Part shown: positions 17,487 to 26,385 of the stretch, one piece after another
How the letters are laid out: each line of letters starts with the position of its first letter
Position numbering within the stretch: the first letter of the stretch is position 1
The notes under the pieces: generated by a model
Databases searched by the model: none
Told to the model about the DNA's origin: nothing
Seen by the model: only the letters and a program-made list of their open reading frames with translations
Translations under genes and position numbers: made by a program
NCBI GenBank assembly: GCA_018302815.1
Contig: JAGVZE010000007.1
Location: 62,001-126,000 of the forward strand
DNA length: 64,000 nucleotides
From: Candidatus Woesearchaeota archaeon
GTDB taxonomy: Archaea > Nanobdellota > Nanobdellia > Woesearchaeales > ARS49
Direction of reading: 5' to 3'

Positions 17487-18077
17487 ATGAGAAAGATACT
17501 ATTCGTACTCTTGGCGGTCCTCATAGCATGCAGCCCGCCCCAACCAGTAACAACGCCAGCGCCAGAACAACACGAAGCTGTAGTGGAAACGCAAGAAGTC
17601 GTCACACAGCCACCGCAACCAGCGCCGGAAATCGCACCCGCGCCTTCCCAAGAAACAGAACTTGAAATCAACCCATACACAGAACTTGGATGCGAACAAC
17701 TACTCACATCAGAACAGTTCGCAGCAGAATGCGGAAAAACAGCCGACGACTACATAGTAACGTACAAAGTCGGCACGCGAAACTGCTTTGTAAACATCAA
17801 AGACAAACAAAACGACAGACTCACCGCGGGCGTCACTTTGACAGGCTTTGCAAATGAAGAAGTTGCGACAAAAGAATTCGACAGACGACTCGTCGTCCTC
17901 AAAGTCGGAGCCGATAAAAGCGTAGGCGAAAGAGCATACACCATGACCAAAGTTGATCGTGAAACAGTCAACTTCCTACGAGAAGAATTCCTCGTCGAAG
18001 TCGGCGCGGACACAAGACTTTGCGACAAAGAAAGCATAACCAACCTCGCAAGAGCCGTCGATTCACACTTCGATTAA
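17487..18077 (+). CDS. lipoprotein, 196 aa
   Basis: A short signal peptide ends in a lipobox (VLIAC, Cys at residue 15). A Pro/Thr/Glu-rich linker follows to about residue 55. The globular C-terminal domain has conserved-looking cysteines (GCEQL, AAECG, RNCFV, RLCD) that could form disulfides outside the cell. It is thus a membrane-anchored extracellular protein. The fold is not recognised. It shares a bidirectional TATA box with the HEPN gene. Confidence 0.75.
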   Translation: MRKILFVLLAVLIACSPPQPVTTPAPEQHEAVVETQEVVTQPPQPAPEIAPAPSQETELEINPYTELGCEQLLTSEQFAAECGKTADDYIVTYKVGTRNCFVNIKDKQNDRLTAGVTLTGFANEEVATKEFDRRLVVLKVGADKSVGERAYTMTKVDRETVNFLREEFLVEVGADTRLCDKESITNLARAVDSHFD

Positions 18078-18107
18078 GAAGTTTTATTTTTTAATTCTCT
18101 TCTTTTT

Positions 18108-19274
18108 TTACCAGCCATCCAAAAACGTCTGCCTTTCTTTCAACAGATTACTTCTTTCTAACAACGGATTCAAATCAACACCAAACTTCTTCTTCGCCAA
18201 AGCCTTCGCGTATTTTAGCAGCAAATCTTTATCCGCAAATCCAATTGGCTTTGAACTTAGAGCTTTTCTCGTCGCTTCCCTAGTCACCCAAACACCAAGA
18301 GGAAGAACATACTCATCAGTTATGAACCGCAGAGCGAGAACACCAAACTGGCGCTTCTCTGCAACGCATTTCTCTGCAGCCGCCAAACGCACAGTATAGT
18401 AACCGCCGGCGCAAGCGCGCGAATACTCCTTTCGACCTTCAAACGGCTCATAATCAGTACTGTAATCAAGCCGGTCAGGGTTAACGTACATCTCGAACAA
18501 TTCATAACGCCATTCTTCAGGAAAACACAATATGAGATAATAGTTGCCCAAATATCCGCCAAAATACGCCCTGCAATCACCAACAGCAAGGTCACGCACC
18601 TGCTCTAAAACGTGCTTTCCAACAGTATCATCAACAGCAGTAATGCTCCAACGCGTCGGAACAAGCTTTCTTTGTTTGCCAAACACTCCAACAGAAAGCA
18701 TCCTTGACAAAGCATTCTCGTCCAAATCCCTGTCATAAAGCTCTGTTAGCGCCTCAACAGCCCTAACATCAGTATCGTCAAAATATTTTTGAACTCTTGT
18801 GGGAATATCAGGATTCGAAGAAAGCGCCAACCGTTTAAGCCTTGCCTGCGCGCCCATCGGAGCCACCCATTGGTCAGTTGTAATGTTGACTTTGGGCTTT
18901 TTCTCCAGCAGCACATCAATATCTATGGTAGATTTTGACATCGCAACATCCTGCGCAAGCTCCACCAACTTATCAGGCGATTTAACATCGCTCACAAAAC
19001 GACTGTTAATCATCTGCGAGCGAAAATCCACCACCTGCGCGATAGTAGCGTTATTTTGAGCCCACTCCCTTGGCGCGTCAAAACGCTTCGCCTGCTCATC
19101 GCGGATAGGAGGCGCCATTATCCCAACATCAACCTTCGGATAGCCAAACCTGCCAACAAACGGAGTCACCGAAGAACCCGAAAACTCCTGCGCACACTCA
19201 AGATGCCGAGCTTTCGCTAAAGCAGAAATCAAAATACGCTCCTTCTCCTTATACGAAACAGAACGGACAAACAT
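18108..19274 (-). CDS. NreA-like archaeal DNA repair protein, 388 aa
   Basis: The sequence matches the DUF650/DUF651 (Nre) family: FVGRFGYPKVDVGIMAPP near residues 39-56 and the conserved C-terminal half. Nre proteins act in DNA damage repair and bind PCNA through a C-terminal PIP box. Here the protein ends QTFLDGW, a PIP-like QxxLxx(aromatic). No N-terminal zinc finger is encoded; a separate 49-aa four-cysteine protein ends only 2 nt upstream. The two are evidently one transcript. No separate TATA box was found for this gene. Confidence 0.85.
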   Translation of the reverse strand: MFVRSVSYKEKERILISALAKARHLECAQEFSGSSVTPFVGRFGYPKVDVGIMAPPIRDEQAKRFDAPREWAQNNATIAQVVDFRSQMINSRFVSDVKSPDKLVELAQDVAMSKSTIDIDVLLEKKPKVNITTDQWVAPMGAQARLKRLALSSNPDIPTRVQKYFDDTDVRAVEALTELYDRDLDENALSRMLSVGVFGKQRKLVPTRWSITAVDDTVGKHVLEQVRDLAVGDCRAYFGGYLGNYYLILCFPEEWRYELFEMYVNPDRLDYSTDYEPFEGRKEYSRACAGGYYTVRLAAAEKCVAEKRQFGVLALRFITDEYVLPLGVWVTREATRKALSSKPIGFADKDLLLKYAKALAKKKFGVDLNPLLERSNLLKERQTFLDGW

Positions 19275-19276
19275 CG

Positions 19277-19426
19277 TTATTGAATTACAACCAACTCATC
19301 AGTCTCAAAATGAGACTCATCCTCAGGCGAACGCTTGAACTGAGAACACTCCTTCTTATTCTCCCAATAATACCAGCACTTAGCGCCGAACACCTTGAAA
19401 CTAAAGCACTTATCGCAAACAGCCAT
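19277..19426 (-). CDS. small four-cysteine zinc-binding protein, 49 aa
   Basis: The ATG at 19426 opens a 49-codon frame beginning MAVCDKCFSFKVFGAKCWYY. The cysteines are spaced C-x2-C-x9-C-x9-C, enough to bind one zinc ion. A TATAAAT box (about 19449-19456) lies some 27 bp upstream, so the mRNA is leaderless. The stop is two bases before the nreA start. Because many Nre proteins carry an N-terminal zinc finger, this may be that domain as a separate subunit. This link is inferred from position only. Confidence 0.65.
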   Translation of the reverse strand: MAVCDKCFSFKVFGAKCWYYWENKKECSQFKRSPEDESHFETDELVVIQ

Positions 19427-19499
19427 ACTCTCGGCGTGCCCAATCACTTATAAATACATTTCGGCAACCTTTTTAAAGGCCATCTGAAGCATAGAGGAT

Positions 19500-20534
19500 A
19501 TGCTCACACCAAACGAAGTCTCAAAACTCAAAGAAGAGCTACTAAGCGCCCAAAAACCGCTATTCTACTACCACGACGACCCAGACGGCCTTGCAAGCTT
19601 CCTGCTCTGTTACAGGTATATCAAAGAAGGAAAAGGCCTTCCAGTCAAAGCATACCCACGCATAACCATCGAATACGCAAGACACGTACAAGAATACGGC
19701 GCGGACAAAGTCTTCGTTCTTGATGTCGCAATGGTCGACCAAGAATTCATCGACGCAGTAAAAGTTCCAGTCATCTGGGTCGACCACCACACAGTTTTGC
19801 AACGCGACCGCGTCACATACATGAACCCGCAGACAAGAGGAGTCAACATCCCAACACCTGTGTTGATATGGCAAGTCACAGGCGAAGAAAGACCGCAAGA
19901 CTTATGGATTGCGACCACCGGCTCAATTGGCGATTGGTACTATCCACCATTCGCAGAAACACTAAAAGAAGCATATCCAGCACTACTACCCGCATCAACA
20001 GTCGAAGACGCGATGTACGGAACAGACTTAGGAATACTAGTCAAAGTGTTCTCATTTAGCCTCAAAGGAAAAATGGGCGATGTATTGACTTGCGTCAAGA
20101 TACTCACGCGAATAGACGATCCGTACGAGATTTTACACCAAACATCACCTCGCGGCAAAAAAGTCTGGCAACACCACCTCGACATAGACAAACACTACGT
20201 ATCACTCAAAGAAGACGCGCTCAAACACGAAACAACAGACAGGATTTACGTCTACATATACCACGATGACAAATTAAGCCTGACAAAAGATTTGGCCAAC
20301 GAGCTTCTTGCGCGATACAAAGACAAAGTCATAATCCTCGGCCGAGAAAAATCAGGCGAATATAGGTGCAGTCTGCGCGCGCCAAAAGGAATCAAATTAT
20401 CAGCCGCACTTGAAAAAGCGCTGGTCGGACTGCAAGGCTACGGCGGCGGACACGAACAAGCCTGCGGAGCCGCAATAAAGAAAGAAGAATGGAAAGAATT
20501 CTTGGAAAGGCTCAGAAAAGAATTACAACTTTGA
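19500..20534 (+). CDS. DHH-family phosphoesterase (RecJ/GAN-like), 344 aa
   Basis: DHH motifs are present: YHDDPDGLAS (motif I), LDVAMVD, WVDHH (motif III), and the DHHA1 motif GGGHEQACGAAI near the C-terminus. Such archaeal proteins are single-strand nucleases or nano-RNases; the GINS-associated nuclease is one type, but short ones may act on oligonucleotides or cyclic dinucleotides. ATG 19500 is 26 bp from a CTTTTTAAAG box. Soluble. Location next to the NreA operon, divergently, is compatible with a DNA repair role, but this is inferred. Confidence 0.85.
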   Translation: MLTPNEVSKLKEELLSAQKPLFYYHDDPDGLASFLLCYRYIKEGKGLPVKAYPRITIEYARHVQEYGADKVFVLDVAMVDQEFIDAVKVPVIWVDHHTVLQRDRVTYMNPQTRGVNIPTPVLIWQVTGEERPQDLWIATTGSIGDWYYPPFAETLKEAYPALLPASTVEDAMYGTDLGILVKVFSFSLKGKMGDVLTCVKILTRIDDPYEILHQTSPRGKKVWQHHLDIDKHYVSLKEDALKHETTDRIYVYIYHDDKLSLTKDLANELLARYKDKVIILGREKSGEYRCSLRAPKGIKLSAALEKALVGLQGYGGGHEQACGAAIKKEEWKEFLERLRKELQL

Positions 20535-20611
20535 GTTTATCCGGTTAGTGTTGGAAATCTTACGATAATTCAGAGCAAAGGCATTTAAACAGTGCCCACC
20601 AAAATAATAGC

Positions 20612-20917
20612 ATGCACGATATCCATTCAATCTGCCCATTGCTCAAAAACTGCTCGATCAGTAAGATAATAATAACGCCATCATTCATACAAAAAGCAGC
20701 AGCAAGAAAATACCACGAAGGATTCATCAAGCAGGTATTTCAAGAGAAAAAATTGGTCGGAATCATCGACCAAGACGACGCGACATTCAAGATTACATAC
20801 GAACATACCGACTCAAGAGACCTTGTGCTCGCCTGCAGAATAGAACAAGACCACATACGGCCCATAACTGTATATCCTACTGAGCGAACAAAAAGAATCA
20901 GGAGAGAAGAACAATGA
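20612..20917 (+). CDS. small protein of a DUF2283-linked pair, 101 aa
   Basis: Residues about 30-95 (KYHEGFIKQVFQEKKLVG ... VLACRIEQDHIRPITVYP) have the layout of DUF4258-like toxins, which often precede DUF2283 proteins. The stop codon overlaps the DUF2283 start by 4 nt. TATA box TTTAAA (20585-20590) lies 25 bp before ATG 20612, so the mRNA is leaderless. A toxin-antitoxin role is plausible but unproven; the N-terminal 25 residues are not part of the usual domain. Confidence 0.55.
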   Translation: MHDIHSICPLLKNCSISKIIITPSFIQKAAARKYHEGFIKQVFQEKKLVGIIDQDDATFKITYEHTDSRDLVLACRIEQDHIRPITVYPTERTKRIRREEQ

Positions 20918-21294
20918 AAGCAATTCGCGCCAAAAGCACGTACAACCCAATCGATGACATTTTGTACGTAAAACTCAACAAAAATCATTATCATTCATCG
21001 CTGGAGAGAGATGGACTGATAATAGATTTCAACTCAAAAAAAGAAATTATCGGATTAGAAATTCTCAACGCCAGCGCAGTTTTGCGCAAGAAGCGAGATT
21101 TCCTGTCTAATGTCAAGAAAGGCATCATAGAAATAAAGGTGACATCAACATCAATACTGCTCAAGCTTTTCCTTATCGCTAAAATCAACGAAAAAACATT
21201 CCACCGACAAGCCAGCCAGAACATATCCAATCAGCGAGAGCTTCAACCACAAAGAATAACCTGCGAACTTCTTAGCTTGCCAATAATAGCTTAG
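20914..21294 (+). CDS. DUF2283 family protein, 126 aa
   Basis: YNPIDDILYVKLNK and IIGLEILNASAVL match the DUF2283 signature (a small beta-rich domain, often about 65 residues). This copy has a C-terminal extension of about 55 residues with a hydrophobic stretch (STSILLKLFLIAKI). DUF2283 proteins are often encoded next to DUF4258-like genes, as here, and are treated as possible antitoxins. Translational coupling to the upstream gene is indicated by the ATGA overlap. Confidence 0.8.
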   Translation: MKAIRAKSTYNPIDDILYVKLNKNHYHSSLERDGLIIDFNSKKEIIGLEILNASAVLRKKRDFLSNVKKGIIEIKVTSTSILLKLFLIAKINEKTFHRQASQNISNQRELQPQRITCELLSLPIIA

Positions 21295-21296
21295 AT

Positions 21297-21542
21297 TCAC
21301 TCTCTTTCAGGCCTGCTATAATCAACACTTTGAACAGGCGCCACTGATTCAATTGGCGAAACCTGAGGCGGATTCAAATAAGCATTTGTCAAGTACAAAG
21401 CACCGCCTAACAATCCAGAAAACATCAAAGAACAGCAACAACAGCTAAATTTCGGCTTATTATCAAGCGCGGCCGAAATACCTTCAGACACAACATCCAG
21501 CACGTGCTCAAGACCCTCTGAACGCACTATTTCCTCAGTCAT
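21297..21542 (-). CDS. small membrane protein with Cys cluster, 81 aa
   Basis: Not recognised. Residues about 33-55 form one transmembrane helix, preceded by four successive cysteines (FSCCCCS). The C-terminal tail is Pro-rich. The N-terminal 28 residues are acidic and probably cytosolic. The TATA-like CTTTTAAAC (about 21564-21573) is about 27 bp from ATG 21542. It is convergent with the DUF2283 gene, only 2 nt away. Confidence 0.55.
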   Translation of the reverse strand: MTEEIVRSEGLEHVLDVVSEGISAALDNKPKFSCCCCSLMFSGLLGGALYLTNAYLNPPQVSPIESVAPVQSVDYSRPERE

Positions 21543-21660
21543 AGAATATCTTTCTCACTTGAGGTTTAAAAGGTTTATCCTGATTGATGGGCGATTTATC
21601 CAAAATCACACTGGACAGTCAGCCGTAACACTTTTTATCCTCAGAAACCTTGCAACTTGA

Positions 21661-22515
21661 ATGGAATACCTTGTTCTTAAACCCGGAGAATTGCGCGGTT
21701 TTCTTCAAAATTCAAAGAAAAAGTTAACGTTCACATGGGACGAGTTCGCCAGATTTCTTGGCGTGAATCGAAGCATGATTTTCTTCTATTTACAGGAAAA
21801 GTCAAAGTTTCCTCTCAGTCATTATGAGTTTATATGCAAGAAGCTCAACGTTTCACCTATTAAGTTCAATACGGTTAACATAACAAATAAGTTAAAAAAA
21901 GTTCAGTTTCCCGAACAATCCGAACAGCTTGCAGAATTCCTTGGCATCATGGCAGGAGATGGACATCTTGGACGTCCAGCATACGAAATCTCGATTGCTC
22001 TTGACAAAAACTCGGATAAAGACTACGTCTATCATGTTTCTGCGCTTCTTGAAGATATTTTCAAAACAAAGCCCTCAATCTATCATCAGAATAACATAAC
22101 TCGTGTAAAAATCTATTCAAAGGAATTATTCAATTTTCTTCATCTGAGTCTTGGAATGATTTCAGGCAATAAAATGAACAAGTTGCGAATCCCCTCTTTC
22201 ATTTTGAGCAATAGATTATTCTTGGCAGCATTTTTGCGCGGTGTTTTTGATACTGATGGAAGTTTTCATCGACACCGCCCAACAGACGCAGCAGCAGAAA
22301 TAACCAGCGCAGACGCTCGATTTTTACAAGAAGTAACCGCGGCCCTTCTTTTCCTTGGAATCAGAGCAACTTCATCAGGAAGAAATGTGTACATTTACTC
22401 TAAAGAACACATTCATCGCTTTTTTATGAAAATCCGACCGTCAAATCCCAAACACCAAGCAAAATACGCGTACTATTGTACACATGGCAAAGTACCACTT
22501 AAAAATGCAATTTAA
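21661..22515 (+). CDS. free-standing HTH-LAGLIDADG endonuclease-like protein, 284 aa
   Basis: The N-terminal 70 residues contain an HTH-like segment (FTWDEFARFLGVNRSMIFFY). Two LAGLIDADG motifs follow: LGIMAGDGHLG (about 94-104, D100) and LRGVFDTDGSF (about 192-202, D199), both with their acidic residues. Such proteins are homing endonucleases or RNA-splicing maturases. It is free-standing, not in an intron or intein, and ends 41 bp before tRNA-Gly on the same strand. TATA-like TTTTTAT (about 21630-21637) sits about 27 bp before ATG 21661. The other two LAGLIDADG genes here are also next to tRNAs. Confidence 0.85.
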   Translation: MEYLVLKPGELRGFLQNSKKKLTFTWDEFARFLGVNRSMIFFYLQEKSKFPLSHYEFICKKLNVSPIKFNTVNITNKLKKVQFPEQSEQLAEFLGIMAGDGHLGRPAYEISIALDKNSDKDYVYHVSALLEDIFKTKPSIYHQNNITRVKIYSKELFNFLHLSLGMISGNKMNKLRIPSFILSNRLFLAAFLRGVFDTDGSFHRHRPTDAAAEITSADARFLQEVTAALLFLGIRATSSGRNVYIYSKEHIHRFFMKIRPSNPKHQAKYAYYCTHGKVPLKNAI

Positions 22516-22556
22516 ACGCTAAATTTAAATACCCTATCTGGAGGTTTTTACCTTAC

Positions 22557-22627
22557 GCGCCGATAATATAGTGGTAGTATCTCACCCTTCCAAGGTGATC
22601 GCCTGGGTTCGAATCCCAGTCGGCGCA
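22557..22627 (+). tRNA. tRNA-Gly (anticodon TCC)
   Basis: Acceptor arms GCGCCGA/TCGGCGC (22557-22563, 22620-22626) pair fully and A22627 is the discriminator. The anticodon arm is TCACC-CTTCCAA-GGTGA and the T arm is CTGGG-TTCGAAT-CCCAG. No intron and no encoded CCA. A TTTAAAT box near 22525 gives the promoter. Confidence 0.97.
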
Positions 22628-22649
22628 TATATTTTAAGTTGCTTCTCTA

Positions 22650-25600
22650 TCAAACCGTCAAATGCTGATACAGTTTCGGCAGAACTTCAGGAAGAAGTTT
22701 AGCGTCCTGAATCTCCCTATACACTGCGACATTTTGTATCTCTCTTAGAGACTCTTCGGGTTTTCCGTAAACTATAACGACCGGCAGGCAGCCGTATTGA
22801 CGCGCCTCAAGACACGCACGCTTGGTATCTTCAATTGCGCGTGCTCCTTCATAACCGAAATCTTGAGGGACTCCCTCCATCAGATAGAACAACAGTTTCA
22901 AACGCTCAGGACAGCTCCTCAACTTAGCCGTCGCGTGGCGAATGCCAGCTCCATCCCTACTCTGCTTCATAGGCATCAAACTGCCGATGCTTGAACGAAT
23001 CGATGCATCGTATGGCGCGTTAAAATCTTTTATCGTATAGAACTCGACACGCTTCTCAGTCTCGCCAGAGACACCGCACAATGCGAACGAATCACCTAAC
23101 GTATCAAGCGCCTCAGAAACGTAAAGCATTGTGTCTCGCACAAGATCTATCAACCTCTTGTCAGGCTTTCTCAAATCGACAAAATTACGCAACGAACCAC
23201 TGAGCTCAGCCGCAACCATCGCGGCAACACTTCGATTATCCTTATATCGTCTAGTGAATAATTTCTCCGAAGGAGTTATGCCAAGCCGCATCTCTGCTTT
23301 AGCTTCAATCCAGCGGTCCATATCAATCTCGCCCGAAAGTTGGCGCTTTCGCACACGATTCTCTTGCGGCCTAAACATCTCAAAGTTGCGCTTCAAACGC
23401 TCCACAACCTCACAATTCTTCGCAAGGAACGCTTCAGCATACGTATTCTTACGCGCAGGAAGAGCAAGTTCGAAAACCTGAACGTGCTGTCTCACATAAT
23501 TCTGCCCATCCCATTCGTCATACAAGAACCTTGAAAGCGCAGCTTGCTGTTTATCCGGCTCTGCCACAAGAAAGTCGACACCGCCATCGCCCACAGCGCT
23601 GATTGCAGGATTAATTGAAAGCACGCTGTCTTGCGCAAACTCCTCTTGCACTTCATCTTTCCAAGTAAGAGCTATCAAATCATACGCCTTGCGGGCAAGC
23701 TTAAAAGAAGATTCTACATCAATGCCGGCGCGCGCTTCATCTATAATTTCGGCAAGAGTATCATCACACGAGCCCCCATAAACCTTTGAACGCATACCCT
23801 GAACCAGTCTCTTAGCCTGAGTGCTACCTTCACATACGCGCTCAAGCAACACCTTATCACAAAACGCCAAATCCTTTCTCAAACCCGCATACTTATTCCT
23901 CAATTGAGCGCCAATACGCGCAAGCTCAACAGTCTCCAAAATACGCAAGGCAAGCTCGCGATTCTCAAATCCATCCAAGAAACCAGACAAATCACCATCA
24001 TATGTTCCGAATTCAACCGCTCCTGCCTGATATGACGCAAGAGCGCGATAAATCTTATAATTCTCATCATTATCTGAAGCCACGCGCACTCTCGATGGAA
24101 GATAAAACGTCTTTCCTTCCAACCTGCACGCGAGCGAATCATCTTCGCTTGCCTGAATCTCTATCTCGCTTCCGGTCAACGCCTGAACGTAAGTCAAAAG
24201 CCTATTCGAGACCTCGCTTAAACGCAAACCGTCAACGAGCGACTCCATTCTTGAAGTGAAATAATCGTCCTTGTCCTGAAGAAAATGCAAAGCATCCTTT
24301 CTATTACCCGCGTGGGCAATTCCTTGCGCTACCCATTCATCAAACTTGTCCGCGTACAACGCAAGAGAACGCTTAGCAGCTTTGACAAACTCTCCTGCAA
24401 GCTCAAGACGCTCCAGATTTTCAGCATCTTTAACTGTTGAAATAATTTTTTGCATACCCGCCAGAATACGCGGTCGGTCAGCCTGACTTACCCCGCATAA
24501 ACCTTCCGCAATATGTTTGAAGGCAGGGAATAACTCATGATAACCGCCCTCTGAAGTTTTCAGCAAATTATTGAGTTCACTAAGCGCAGACCATCCAAGA
24601 GATCTCTCGTACTCGATGCATCCAGCAGCTATAACTGCATACCTGCCCACGTTATCTGTTGATTTTGACGGAAGCTCGCCTAACAATTCATCAAGGTGAG
24701 AAGTAGACTCGAGCGCCGTGCACAAGTTTCTAACAAACGCAAACTTATCACTGCTCTTTTTAGGATCAATAACTGTTTTCGTGCCCTTTTTCTCATCACG
24801 CATACACTGAATAGATTTCCACGCCCTGCTCCACTGCGTTTTAGTCAGCTTATTAGCCAAAACAGGAATCGCGGTCAGAATATCCGCAGAATACTTACCT
24901 TTCGCGTATCCTGCAACGTCAGCAGTCATTATTTTAGACATTTTGTTTCCACCTGACGTGCAAGCCACGCTTCCAACAAGCCGCTCAAGAGATGCGCCTT
25001 CAGACAACTCTTTTCTAGTTAGGTCCGAAACTCCCTCAACCGCAGAATCCATATCTGTTCCGCCAAGACTTCGAATCCTTTCAAGAATCCGCTCATCAAG
25101 AGCCTCATAATGATCACAGTCAACGCTCTTCGCGCGCGCCGCTCTGCGCTCACGATAAATCCCATCAAACGCGGTAACCCACGCCGATCTTTGGTCATCA
25201 CTCAAATTCATGGCTGAAAGTTTCGATAAAAGAAGTATTCTCTGCTTGAAGTCAGGATGAGTCCTATATCTTTTTGCAAGCTTAAGACCATCTGCAGTCG
25301 CTCGTTTAGTCAAAGAAAGCTCTAATACCAAATCGACAAACTCGGGCGATTTGTAGTTCAAGTCTCCAACCACCTCATCGACTGCTGCGGGACCCACTTC
25401 GCACTCGCCATTTGCCTTTGCTTTAGCAATTGTATACAGCTTAGCGCCCAAAGCCTCATCTTTCTTCTTTCTATTGCCGTTTACCTCGAACATGCGTTCC
25501 CATGATCTTAGATCAGAGTTATCAAGCTTGTCCGCAATGGCAAGAAATTCAGCAGACATATCGCCACCAATGTAACTTGCAGCAACCATCGGCGAGAGGA

Positions 25601-26384
25601 GAAGGCGAGGACGCTCTTTTAAAGTCTTCAATACTTTCAAAGCCCGCTTCTTATCCCTATCCAAAGCGAGCTGGTATCCTAACTTGATATACGTTGCAAA
25701 ATCAGCACGACCTTTAAGTTTTTTATCCAGCAATTCAACCCACAAAGGCAAACTTTCACCCATTCCAACAATGTTGCTCCAATGATACATCATATTCAGA
25801 AGAGGATGGTCTGTAAACGAGTGTTCGGGTTTGTGGGGAATCTTCATCAATGAATCCATAGCCTCGTGAAGCAAAACCCTCTGCTTTGGGCTGCTTGAAG
25901 TATAAGCGCTGGTATAATGCCGAATGAACGTGTGATGCAGATATCTCTCTTCACCTAGAAGCTCTCGAACGTATCTATCCGCATATTCTCTTAACGATTT
26001 GAGACCGTCATCAGGACAAGATTTAGCCGCGCGGATAATATGCTCTACGCTCTCGGTTGTATTAACCTCGAATACTTCAACTTTTCGATCCGCCTTTTTT
26101 TCAGACTCTGATTCAGCATCTGCTTCGTTCTCCTCTGATCTAATCTTAGCACATATTTGTATCTTCTTTAGTTTGTGGAAACTCAGAACATACAACGCGA
26201 ATGCGTCCTCAAGCAGTTCAAACGGAACACCCCTTACAAGATCCTCAATATTTTTGTCATCATCAAGAGTTCGGATGTTTGAGTATTGCTCACTAACTTT
26301 TTTGAACGCGTCAAGAACAAAATCCTTCTTATAACTATCATCCTTTGAAAAACATTTAGCGATTCTTTTCTCGAGACTTGTCAT
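22650..26384 (-). CDS. giant CbbO/NorD-like VWA protein, 1244 aa
   Basis: The C-terminal quarter follows NorD/CbbO: YRALASYQAGAVEFGTY, a VWA region with LGDSFALCGVSGE, RDGAGIRHATAKL and EARQYGCLPVVIVYG. The VWA metal site looks altered (ELSGS where DxSxS is usual; MEGVPQD where TDGxPxD is usual), so metal binding may be weakened. The N-terminal 700 residues are helical and not recognised. With its partner MoxR ATPase, one base upstream, it probably forms a remodelling complex like the CbbQ/CbbO Rubisco activase. The target is unknown; no Rubisco is in the window. Confidence 0.75.
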   Translation of the reverse strand: MTSLEKRIAKCFSKDDSYKKDFVLDAFKKVSEQYSNIRTLDDDKNIEDLVRGVPFELLEDAFALYVLSFHKLKKIQICAKIRSEENEADAESESEKKADRKVEVFEVNTTESVEHIIRAAKSCPDDGLKSLREYADRYVRELLGEERYLHHTFIRHYTSAYTSSSPKQRVLLHEAMDSLMKIPHKPEHSFTDHPLLNMMYHWSNIVGMGESLPLWVELLDKKLKGRADFATYIKLGYQLALDRDKKRALKVLKTLKERPRLLLSPMVAASYIGGDMSAEFLAIADKLDNSDLRSWERMFEVNGNRKKKDEALGAKLYTIAKAKANGECEVGPAAVDEVVGDLNYKSPEFVDLVLELSLTKRATADGLKLAKRYRTHPDFKQRILLLSKLSAMNLSDDQRSAWVTAFDGIYRERRAARAKSVDCDHYEALDERILERIRSLGGTDMDSAVEGVSDLTRKELSEGASLERLVGSVACTSGGNKMSKIMTADVAGYAKGKYSADILTAIPVLANKLTKTQWSRAWKSIQCMRDEKKGTKTVIDPKKSSDKFAFVRNLCTALESTSHLDELLGELPSKSTDNVGRYAVIAAGCIEYERSLGWSALSELNNLLKTSEGGYHELFPAFKHIAEGLCGVSQADRPRILAGMQKIISTVKDAENLERLELAGEFVKAAKRSLALYADKFDEWVAQGIAHAGNRKDALHFLQDKDDYFTSRMESLVDGLRLSEVSNRLLTYVQALTGSEIEIQASEDDSLACRLEGKTFYLPSRVRVASDNDENYKIYRALASYQAGAVEFGTYDGDLSGFLDGFENRELALRILETVELARIGAQLRNKYAGLRKDLAFCDKVLLERVCEGSTQAKRLVQGMRSKVYGGSCDDTLAEIIDEARAGIDVESSFKLARKAYDLIALTWKDEVQEEFAQDSVLSINPAISAVGDGGVDFLVAEPDKQQAALSRFLYDEWDGQNYVRQHVQVFELALPARKNTYAEAFLAKNCEVVERLKRNFEMFRPQENRVRKRQLSGEIDMDRWIEAKAEMRLGITPSEKLFTRRYKDNRSVAAMVAAELSGSLRNFVDLRKPDKRLIDLVRDTMLYVSEALDTLGDSFALCGVSGETEKRVEFYTIKDFNAPYDASIRSSIGSLMPMKQSRDGAGIRHATAKLRSCPERLKLLFYLMEGVPQDFGYEGARAIEDTKRACLEARQYGCLPVVIVYGKPEESLREIQNVAVYREIQDAKLLPEVLPKLYQHLTV

Positions 26385-26385
26385 C

